Below are positions 54,801 through 64,000 of a DNA stretch of 64,000 nt, piece after piece. Each line of letters starts with the position of its first letter. Within the stretch, counting starts at the first letter, position 1. The DNA comes from Aplidium turbinatum (Eukaryota; Chordata; Ascidiacea; Aplousobranchia; Polyclinidae): the NCBI GenBank assembly GCA_918807975.1, contig OU964923.1, positions 1,674,001 to 1,738,000 of the forward strand, in the 5' to 3' direction. The notes beneath the pieces were generated by a model. The model was not told where the DNA came from and ran no database searches. It was given only the letters and a program-made list of their open reading frames with translations. A program made the position numbers and the translations under genes.

Positions 54801-55883
54801 CAGAGGTTACCAACCTTTTTTGCATGCAGGCCACTTTGGCGCTAAGGAGAGCTGTGGCGGGCCGCACTAATAAAATTTTAGGTAGGTTGGCTCTTATGCT
54901 AGAAAAGAACGCATTTCGTACGCAGTATCCAGCGTTACATGTTGTTAATATTTATCTTTGAATACCGCAGCAACGAAATTAGTCGAACAACGCTACTGCC
55001 AGGCCAAGCTCCTCTAACAACACTTTTGACTTCTTTAACAATGCCTAATAAACGAGAAACTTGTTTTGCGCACATAGGCCTATAGCGAGGCGAGCGGTTT
55101 CATCAGAATATTCATCGCCAAGCAAGAGTGGTGTTGTCACTTCGCTTCACAAAAGATATCTTGCCATTAACAGTTTCAGTAAACAAGGAAATGTTTGACA
55201 CATCGCAATACAGGCAACAATGGTGACCTGCAAACATATCAGCGAAAAATAGGCTCCAATAACAGGGAGAAAGAAACCAGGCACCATGAAACAAACGCTT
55301 GTGGAAATCATCGAAAAAACGTTTCTATCGTAACTCATGAACAGCGTTCCCTATAAAACAGCAATTTGGTGCTTCATCCATTTTGTGAGAGTCTATAAAA
55401 CCGTCTTTCTTTGATTATACTGTCACTTGCCGTGCTTATCAGCATGGCAAGTATTGTTGATTAACAACATTTTGCAATACTAAGCTAAATATTTTCATAA
55501 CACAACCAGAAAAACTCTTTATATTTATATATAATATTTTGCCCACTTATTATAGATTGAGTTGGCACACCGACCTACTTTGCTAACAAAAACTTGCATA
55601 AAGGGAACACTGCTCGTGAAACACAATAACGGTGAAACGCACACTAGTGTTTACATGACATTTACAAACTTAAAATAAGCAACCTTATGCCCACAGACAA
55701 TTTCGACAATCTGATTGGTCGGTCTGTGGAATCGTATGCAAAGCGAAAATATGCTTCCCGGAAAGTATTTTTTGTCTTCATGCTTTTTAACTCTTCAAGA
55801 AAAGTATTTTTTTATACTGGTACGTTGATACCTTCCGCGGGCCGCACCTAACAGCGTGGCGGGCCGCCAGTTGGTGACCCCTG
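54801..55883. mobile_element. hAT-type element at the block boundary
   Basis: Ends CAGAGGTTACCAACC and TTGGTGACCCCTG, perfect 8-bp target duplication ATGTAGCC (54793-54800 and 55884-55891). Subterminal CGGGCCGC words. The empty site survives at about 13155 (ATGTGGCC). Confidence 0.9.
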
Positions 55884-57018
55884 ATGTAGCCTATTGCTGT
55901 TTTTTGCAGATTCTCTCAAATTCGTAATATTGTGTAAAGCATTAAATAGAGGTTTTATTCATAGGGGCAGATCCAGCGAGTAGCTTTAGGATCAAGAGGG
56001 CGATTTCGACAAAACACAATGATGTTTACGTCTGCAATAATCCTCAAATACACCGTGAATAAAGTTACTTTTCTGTATTTTAAAGGATGACTCCCCCCTC
56101 TGGATCTGCCACTGCTTCATTCTGTAGTGTTAATTTCATATTAGCGCATGCGGGCTTGTAGAGCAAACTTCGTTCCAATGAAACCGCCGATAGATGTTTA
56201 CCAAACTTTGAGTTTTGCTTTAGCTATTATCATGTGGTTGAAAGAAACCGGTTTTTAGAATGCTTGATGCCTGCAGCAGTTTCACATGTCTATAAACGGA
56301 AAAGAAACTTCCAGTGGTTGTAGATATAAGTGGGATTTGTAATGTCACGTAGACACATTTTGTCGCATATTATTCTAGTTAGGTGGAGAAGCAATTGACG
56401 ATGAAGTGAAGGTAGCTTGATCTAGAGTAGACTACAACTCTAAGCTTTGTTTCGTTTGCATCAAGTTAAGCAGCAGGCTAAGGGAAAGTTGATTATACTT
56501 GAATGTTATAAGGACGTTGTGCTACCTCATTTTAATGTTTAAGTTTCTCTTTCCTTGCGAAATGAGCGAAAATTGCGACAAATCAAGAGAACTTCAAGAA
56601 AAAGTCAGTTTTGTAGCAATATGCTGCAATTATATTTAAAATTGAGAGCTGATAATTTTTTTCCGTCTGTGATGTTAACCAGTGCTTGTGGCTTATGGTC
56701 AGAATATCGCTATTAAATTACTGAGTGTTCGTTACACGAAAATTTGAAATGAAAAGAACGTGCATGGCGATATAACTACCAAATGGACTCTGAATTTAAC
56801 AGAATATTGTTGAAAAGACTTTTCATAGAAATGCAGAGAGCCTTGAGGGGTTTCAAGCAATGCTAAAGGTTTTCAGGATCATTCGGAACTAGAAATCCTC
56901 CTGGATGTAGACTCTCCGTTAGAGAAGAGGGTTGAATAGAGTACAAAATTTAGTAGACAGGATTCCTAGCAGGATTCTCTTTAAGCAAGCTTCTCTGGTT
57001 GTATTTCTGCAAGGATTA

Positions 57019-57307
57019 GGTTGTTGCCAATAATAATAATCGTGTTTTTATTTGCGCCCATTGTGATAACATACAGGACACTGCGATACAACAGACGACG
57101 ATAAGCAGCGAAGTGACATAGAATCTTCGAGTCAGCTGCTCTCCTTATTTTGGCTTACCATTAAGTGCCTTCGCGGAGACACAGCCGCGTGCTCTGTAGC
57201 GGTGTCGAACCCACGTCCTTTCGAACTCCGCGCAGACATTCTCACCACTCGGCTACGCAGCCGACGTAGTAAAGCATAGGCACTACCAGACATATGAACA
57301 AAAGCAA
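57019..57307 (-). mobile_element. SINE with family 1-type tRNA head, copy 2 only
   Basis: Reversed B box GGTGTCGAACCC and head end CTCGGCTACGCAGCCGAC at 57265, body to a TAATAATAAT tail at the left. Absent at the matching place in copy 1 (about 14290), so inserted after the duplication. Confidence 0.8.
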
Positions 57308-58496
57308 TAAAATAATGTTAGCTTCTTCCCCCTTCGTCCTTCCTATGACGACAATGATCTAAAAAATCATCACAAACAATGCTCTTGTCTAGCTCTGACA
57401 CTGGCACCACAAGCTATGAACGAATGAATATCTAAGTAGTGTTTTTTTTTAATTGTTTTATCTCAGGGCGCACCTGCAAACTTTTGAGAATGTGATGGCG
57501 CACTAGACGACCGAAGCGAGCGCGAAAGGTTTTGGGTAACCCGTACCAGTGCTTTCCTTGAATGACTTGCAAGCTTTATTACATGGGGCTCATAGTTTCA
57601 TTTTCTTTAACTACTCGATGAGCTAAACTAAAAAAAAATCAAAACAGTTTATAACAAATAAAGCCTTTAATGTTGTAATAATTTTAAGTTATAAAAACAT
57701 AAATGCTCTGGCCAAACAAATATAAAAACGTTTGGATCAGACTAACAAGATATCACACCATTCAATAAACTGAATTACCAATTTCATTGCCGCAGATTCA
57801 GAGAAAATACTTTTCATCCCTAATTCTAAAAAGAATACAGATTTTTCTAAATATTTTTTCAATTTTCCTGCGCGTACCTGGCGATCTTCCATGACGCATC
57901 AGTGCGCCACCGCGCACCGCCTGAGAAGTGCTGACTTATACTATGATAGGAGCCGATCGTTCATAATCGCGGCAAATTTTAATTAACTTGTTACTTGTTA
58001 ACTTGTTCATAAATCCTTAACTTGACAAAATTGAAAGTAGTTTTTCATTTTACTGTACTGTGCAAAATCAAAAGTGACTGGTAATGCGTACGACAAATTG
58101 AAAAAAACTGTTGAAGGAGAGATGATAGAATTACTGTCATACGAGAGCGTCAATTGCTGCCCAGTTAGCGCAGTTGTGAAAAACTTTTTGAGATGAGCTG
58201 AATTGGGTTTGCTTCAAAATTGCATGGCAGTTACAGTTAACAGTTAATTTTTAAAAGCAAATCTTACAAGTGACAACAAAACAGGCTAAGACCGGCTTGA
58301 TAGAATTGATAGAATAAGTCTATTTTAACAATCAACAATTTTTTTTTGATTTGGCAAACTGACACTTTTGATGGCTTTATGCTAACGTTTATTTTAAACT
58401 GCAAAATGGCGGTTAGTTCTACACAGTCTCATGATTGTTGAGGGTTGTCCTGATGTCGCTATTTTACAAAGATATGCCAAGTGATTTTTGATTGTG

Positions 58497-58885
58497 CACC
58501 CACCCAATATCTCGGTTGGTTGAGTTGTCAACTTTTTGAATAAAGAAGCTGTAAGATCAAGCGCCGCTGGTTCGACTCTCGGGGTGTGCGCTTGAGCAAC
58601 TCATTTCAAAAATAGTTTTCCATTCAGCGGCACCTGGTGGATGGAATAATGAAGAAACAACGGTTTGATTGATTTTATCCTCGGACTGGGAAAGTTTCTT
58701 TGAGCTTAATCCTGGCGGTTTGGCCTACTTGTAAAGGCTATGAACCACTGACGCAGGGCCGGTCATCGAGATAGCCCGGTCACTCTTCATTCAGCGGCAC
58801 CCCTAAAATGCTTTGCAAAATCGCACACCTCGAGAGTTGAACCAGCGCTTCTTGATCTTGAGCCGGACTCGTAACTACTCTACAT
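58497..58885. mobile_element. two SINE family 2 copies in opposite orientation
   Basis: Plus-strand head with B box GGTTCGACTCTCGGGG, then a minus-strand copy with reversed B-box region GAGAGTTGAACC. Fuller than the duplicate at 14913-15141. Confidence 0.78.
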
Positions 58886-59175
58886 AACATTTGCTAACTA
58901 TCTGCTGTAGCTGACTGTACCAGCTGCACCACATAACTTTCTGTATTTAAAAAAATAGCAGCATGTTTAACGCGGTATCAACTACCGCCCTTCTAGTGTT
59001 GTGAGAAAAAAGCTAATCACTGTGAGCCTTCGCATCCCCCTGTTTTAGACATTTCTGGTTCAAAACCTCTCCCAGTATGCCGACCTGTCAAGATTTAGTT
59101 TCATAAAAACTTTCTCAGTCTGAGGATAATGATTGCCACAATCAACATTCAGTTAATCTATGAGGAAATAATGTA

Positions 59176-59340
59176 TGTCTAATGAGTAGGGTTGTGGAGT
59201 CGGGCGCGGACTCTCCGACTCTGGACAGGCCAAAATCTCTCCGACTACACAGCCCTGAAATGAGCCTAATCGATGTGTAATCTTCTAGCATTTGCCATCT
59301 TTCCTTGCTGAGTCCCTCAGACAACGAGAGTTATGTTTTT
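59176..59340. mobile_element. short hAT-like MITE, single copy
   Basis: AGGGTTGTGGAGTCGGGC to CTACACAGCCCT; corresponds to the tandemly doubled 15211-15601. Confidence 0.65.
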
Positions 59341-59480
59341 GTGGCAAATGACTTTAGCAAAAGGACTTAATCTCTAATCAATGACTCAGCAATCAACAAA
59401 TTGTTAAAAGGATGGAGTGGAGTGAAGTAAAAAAGCAAGGTACGGTTATAAGCGATGATATGTGGTTTCAGCAAACGTGT

Positions 59481-59528
59481 GCCATTTTGTTTCAGCTTGT
59501 GTATAAACTTAGTCAAGTCAATTGAAAG
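59481..59528 (+). promoter_or_regulatory. 5' UTR and conserved splice acceptor before gene C
   Basis: GCCATTTTGTTTCAG ends at 59495, 33 bases before the ATG, the same spacing as in gene B. Confidence 0.4.
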
Positions 59529-59641
59529 ATGCGGGTAGTTCTGGAAATTTGCTGCCTGGGGTTCTTGGTTTCTTGCTATTTTGCTGAAGGTAATGTGCTG
59601 GACAGCCTGAAGAAGGTGTCATCTGATGAAGCATTTGAAAG
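59529..59641 (+). CDS. gene C exon 1: signal peptide
   Basis: Differs from gene B exon 1 at a few residues only (V for A, E for R near the start). Donor GTGAAT, phase 2. Confidence 0.87.
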
Positions 59642-62600
59642 GTGAATTGTCAATAATTTTTGTTCCGGTGGCTCAATTGCCTTTCTGGAACTTTAATTGT
59701 CTTACCGTTGTTTTTACGTTATTTCGCCTTTGTTTTCAATGACGTGGCCTCAGGGATGGAGGAACCATTTTAAAAGTAGGTGGGCCCAAAGGCGTAGCAG
59801 TTAAAGTTAATCAAACTTCTGGGGGGCGAAGCCCCCCAGACCCCCCATGACATTGCTGCATTCCTAATACTTCAAATTGCTTATACATTGTGTTTTCATG
59901 ATTGCCTTTTATGCCAACCAGCGAAAAATTTCCATTTTTTTCCGATTTGGCCAAATAAATTACAAAATTGTTAAATTGCTCTATAGCGCTGTACAAAATA
60001 TGGCGATGTACACACAAATAAAAAGGCAATATACACACACAGATATAATACCAACCTGGGAGAAATAATCTGCAGCATTACACAGTAGGCCGACGTGCAT
60101 GCACTGCATAATATGTAATGATATCATTGTTTTAACCTTGGAGAACAATTAGATTGATTTATAGATTACCACACGCAACCACACCCACACGTGCTTCCCA
60201 TCAACAGTGGGCTCAACAGAAAAGTTTGAAAATTATATTTCATCATTGAGCTATCAAAGATAACACAGGCAAACAAAAATTTGTTTTTTAAAGGCACGGC
60301 ATGTAAGAGTCATTTTAGGGTATTTCGAGGCCCTGATTCCGAAAATGCACTTTTTTTTCAAATTGGCTCTAGTTTTTAAGATTGCCTACAGCAAAAACAT
60401 TTTTTTTTGCAATTTTGAGCCTCTATAGATTTAACATCGTGTGGTTTATTACATAGACAAAACTGAAAGTAATCCTAGGCACATTTCTGAGTTGTATAAA
60501 CGCCATTTAAAATCAATCACTTTAATACTGTATATTTGTTGACTTCAACAATATCAGACTTACTAAGCTACTAAGTACAAATAAAATACATACATTGTTT
60601 TGCTTAACAAACTAGACGAATAAGCAAAACAAAGCCATCGATGAACAAACGCAATTCTTTATTATGGTAGACTTACTATAGGCCTACTGAGCAACACCCA
60701 TCAAGGTACGAAGGCCATTTATACCGTATCAATAAAGTAGCTGCTTAAAATTTTATCCTTGTTACGGAAGAATGTAATCTTGGTTCGAAATTCAATTCCT
60801 GGTAGTTTCAAAAATTCGAAGAAACTAAGTGCATTTTTGGAATCAGGGCCCTGAAATAGGCCTACTCTGAAAGGACTCTCACCTTTTGTGTCAAATTTGT
60901 TTTGTTGGCCTGTGTAATCAAACTAGTGTGTATCAAATGAGTGAAGAGCTTTTTTTTGGAAATCCTTCTCTAAATTAGCGTTTTCACTACCTTTTCAAAG
61001 AAATTTGGCTTTCAAAAGTGGGTGGGCCAGGCTCACGCAGAAAATAAAATAGGTGGGCCCAGGCCCACGAGGCCCACGTGGTTCCTCCATCTCTGCGTGG
61101 CCTGCCTGCGGACGGCAGAAGTTTCCACTCTAATCATCGCTTGTGCCGCACGCCAAAAGAAATTGTAAGAAGGTAGCCTACGTCCCTTTGTGGTAGAAAA
61201 CCAGTAAACCACATTCACCACTGGCTTGAATGCATGTGAAATTAAAAGTACGACCGAATGACTGAAAACTCCTTGAAAAAACATGCTTTAGACAAATAGA
61301 CGTTGAAGTTGTCGTCGCGTTGCAATCGCGACATTACAACCGATGCTTTGTGTTTTAGCGGTTCAAGTGACGACCTAAGAGCGTTACAGCTAAGCAAACG
61401 ACACGTCACAGAAGAGGTTGGAAGGTCACGGCAGAAGAGGGTAAGAATGGGAATGTCTTGAAGAAACGTTTTTATTTTGTGGTTTTTCCAAACAAACAAA
61501 ATCGTTTTTGCTTTATGTCGTAACTACTGTATTCCTACCATTAAAGAAAGAGTATTGATGACGTAATTTTATGTGGAATACCTATAACAATTCCCAAATT
61601 ATCATGAGATTAAAGTTTGTGGAAGGAATAGTTTGATGCTGTCTAGTATTGTGGCCAATCACAGTTGATCAAACTCGTCGATAGTTTGACAAAGTGCAAA
61701 TGAAATTTGAATTTTATTCAGGGCTCTCCTCCTTCTGTGAATTCTTATCAAAGGACGATTCATTACAGCATTATCTCAGGCATCGGATCTGATGGGTGGA
61801 AAAAGTTGGTGGAGTCCGATTTTGATCCTGTGACCCTCACAATCCTCCGGAGAGGTTTTGTTGGAGGTGGGAGCACGTGACTTGTATAAGTGTTTACCGG
61901 CTTAAAACTATTAAAGGGAATAACTCACAAAACAATAAAACCTTTGACCAATATTTTTGATTTTTATCATTTCTCAGCAGGAATTTACCTGATAGATGAT
62001 ATGTGTTCACGTACTACATTTTTCTCTTCATTACAACCAACGTTGAGGCAACATGATTGTGTCACGTGACAGTGGCGTCAAAACAGCGTTGTATAGCAAC
62101 GTGAAGATGACGTTCAATTCAATGTGGTGGGCTGCTACTTTCTAACTAACGTTGAAGGGAATGTCAAATATCACGTTGAAATGGACTACGGTACCATACG
62201 TACATACGTGTCTTTGAAACGTGCATATCACGTTTCAATCAATCCAACGTGCGCAATATATTTCAAACCCACGTTTTGCTACGTTGCTTTGTAACATGCA
62301 TATGACTTTGACTCAAACGTGACGCAGTGAAGTGGTTACAATAGCTTTCGCTTATTAAGTCCATGGTTAATAGGGTCAGACTTATTAAGCTCAATTTGGT
62401 GCGGTCCAAAACTACTGAATGTATAGGAGTGGCAAAGAATCGTTCCCCGCTTAATAAGCCCAAAATTGTCCGGTCCCGAAGTGGGCGTAATAAACGTGGA
62501 CTACTATATCACATTTCTTGGGAAGTAACACATCCACGTAATGGCAACGTGCAAACCGACATCGGTACCGCATTTGCATGACGGGGTTTTCATATAGCTT

Positions 62601-64000
62601 AAACGTGATTCCGCTAACTTGCAGCAACACTTTTCATCGTTGTTTTGCTTATTCAAACCAGCTCCACTATTCTAACCTGAAAAATTGAGCAAGTCCGGGT
62701 CCCTAATATTATCTCGGGTCCAGGGCCAAATGTACCCCCTAGACCCTCCCTATCAACGCTACTGTGGGTAGGCATAGTTTGAATTTTCAATTTTATTGCA
62801 ACAGAAGAACATGCACATATAGTGCAGTGTACGGTACTTTGTGGAATCAATGCAACAACTCACAAAACTAGTGAAGCTTTGGCTTGATGTTTCTGACATT
62901 GAGTTGAAGCCGACTTTGCAAATCTCTTCGGTCTTTATCTGATAATATCTTTGCTATTGACTTCCAATTTGTTTATTTTTTACTGAAAACAGCTGAAAAA
63001 CCCAGACGTCATCACCCATATAGCAAAATGGCTAATGAGACATTCAAAAACAAAAACACTACTGCGACCTTAGGTCAACTCAATGCACCGCAACCGGTTT
63101 GCTGAGGGACGATGTTACATGTGCCGCAGGCTAACTGTCATCTGCACATACTTTTAACAAGGATAAAAATCTTTTAATCTTTGCAAATTTGAGCTATACT
63201 CTAAGTCGGCTGCTTCCATTCCAATATGCATAAGCGGAGTTTGGCTTCCTCATCAGCCTGCGAATGCGGCGCGGAGGAACAAACTGCTGACCATGTCGTT
63301 CTTGAATGCCCCATTTACAAGGCACCAAATGGAATGCAATCCATTGTAGAACTGGACAAAGCTACATTAACCTGTCTTTTCATCACCTGCCCTGAAATCT
63401 GCTCATTCAAGCGTTTATGATGTCTGTAAACTCACAATGCGAAGCTCTGGGCAAGCTAAATAATTTTCTTATACACAGTTGTTGCATAATTTTTTGTAAA
63501 AATTACAAGTTTCAAATATTTCTTAAAGAATTTATGAAACCCTTTGAGAACCATCAAAAATTCCAAGTGGACTACCATTGGTCCACCTGGATCACATTGA
63601 GAATGACTGATGACTGCTATAGAAGAAAGTCGAAAGACCTCAGACAGATGCAAAACTTTACTGAACAGTTACACAAAATTTTTTCAACAAATAGTTTATT
63701 GAAATTTTTTTATGGTTGTATTAAAAATATTAAAAAGAAGCTATTTTCAATTTTAAACTAAACTTGGCAGCTCAGTCTCCATGGATGTCCAGGTTTAATT
63801 TGATGGATGTGGTTAGATACAAAACGTACGTTTTGAGAAAAAAACATTGAACGTAAAAATAAACAAAAAGCGACCAAAACAAAGTAAAATTTATCAAGTA
63901 TTTGAGGGTTAAACTCCACAGATCGTTTTTTTAAATCTTTTGTTTTTTTGGATTTCAATTTCAACATTGTCTAGTTTCTTTTAAAATCTGTTCTTCGTCG
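59529..64000 (+). CDS. ITIH-like gene C, 5' part (partial, runs off right edge)
   Basis: Third paralogue. Exons 59529-59641, 61359-61440 and 61722-61866 match gene B exons 1-3 in length (113, 82, 145) and phase. Signal peptide MRVVLEICCLGFLVSCYFAE, furin-like RSRQKR at 61423-61440, and exon 3 with HYSIISGIGSDGWKKLV. Only the secretory start is in view. VIT and vWA domains are expected downstream by analogy with B, but this is inference. Intron 1 carries a hAT insertion. Confidence 0.85.
59751..61095 (-). mobile_element. hAT-type element in gene C intron 1, same family as 33603
   Basis: Ends CAGGGATGGAGGAACC and GGTTCCTCCATCTCTG, perfect 8-bp target duplication CGTGGCCT (59743-59750 and 61096-61103). 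Gene B intron 1 keeps the undisturbed site GACGTGGCCTGCCTGCGG at about 16017. Orientation opposite to the 33603 copy. Confidence 0.93.
61359..61440 (+). CDS. gene C exon 2: propeptide with furin-like site
   Basis: GSSDDLRALQLSKRHVTEEV, then GRSRQKR. One residue differs from gene B. Donor GTAAGA. Confidence 0.87.
61722..61866 (+). CDS. gene C exon 3
   Basis: SVNSYQRTIHYSIISGIGSD, then GWKKLVESDFDPVTLTILRR and GFVG; same donor G/GTGGGA and same downstream AATAAA (61934-61939) as gene B. Confidence 0.82.
62339..62505. mobile_element. MITE remnant, copy 2
   Basis: GCTTAATAAGCCCAAAATTG and GGTCCCGAAGTGGGC, duplicate of 17690-17880. Confidence 0.5.
63196..63405 (+). mobile_element. LINE 3' fragment, copy 2
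   Basis: SSACECGAEEQTADHVVLEC then PIYKAPNGM; better preserved than its duplicate at 18446-18658. Confidence 0.8.

Larger units (their letters stand above)
54785..64000 (+). repeat. segmental duplication, copy 2 (carries gene C 5' part)
   Basis: Collinear with 13147-19310 from ACAATGATGTAGCC to the window end. Longer because of two hAT insertions (54801, 59751) and a SINE (57019), and because copy 1 lost sequence around 15141. Coding exons are more alike than the introns. Confidence 0.9.

Overview
The window is genomic DNA of an animal. Genes are split into many short exons with GT-AG introns, DNA is AT-rich, and introns and spacers are crowded with tRNA-derived SINEs, LINE 3' fragments, many short non-autonomous hAT-type elements, a pogo/Tigger-like transposon and fold-back repeats. 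The protein family plus this repeat mix suggests a marine invertebrate. An ascidian tunicate is my best guess, but nothing seen here proves it.

The only host genes I can support are three plus-strand, tandem paralogues of one family, inter-alpha-trypsin inhibitor heavy chain (ITIH)-like proteins. Gene A (1-8331) enters from the left edge inside its vWA domain and runs to its stop; its 12 exons give 712 codons in frame. Gene B (15804-53729) is complete at both ends with 24 well-supported exons and about 1,300 residues. One junction (24794-27896) is unresolved because the exon phases do not match, and a 402-bp transposon sits there. Gene C (59529 to beyond 64000) shows its first three exons, nearly identical to those of B.

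The predicted order of parts in B is: signal peptide; short propeptide ending in a furin-like RSRQKR; about 330 residues of beta-sandwich modules resembling those of hemicentin/VWA7; VIT domain; vWA domain with intact MIDAS; helical ITIH middle region; variable linker; the DPHF motif where vertebrate heavy chains are cleaved and esterified to chondroitin sulfate or hyaluronan; and the ITIH C-terminal domain. Vertebrate ITIHs (about 900 residues) lack the roughly 400-residue front part, so this is an unusual architecture. A and B share exon phases throughout their common part. They differ sharply in the linker before DPHF (Glu/Arg/Lys helix in A, Gly/Ser in B) and in a vWA loop (acidic tandem repeat in A).

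Layout: 1-8331 gene A; 8332-13146 spacer with a retroelement tail, a 2.4-kb palindromic element and SINEs; 13147-15803 upstream region of B; 15804-53729 gene B with large transposon-filled introns (31.8-38.2 kb, 39.1-43.5 kb, 44.3-46.6 kb); 53730-54784 spacer; 54785-64000 a second copy of the block that starts at 13147, carrying gene C. The block copies differ by clean hAT insertions in the C copy (54801-55883 and 59751-61095) whose empty sites are still present in the B copy, and by deletions in one copy or the other. No rRNA, functional tRNA, CRISPR array or prokaryotic feature was seen.
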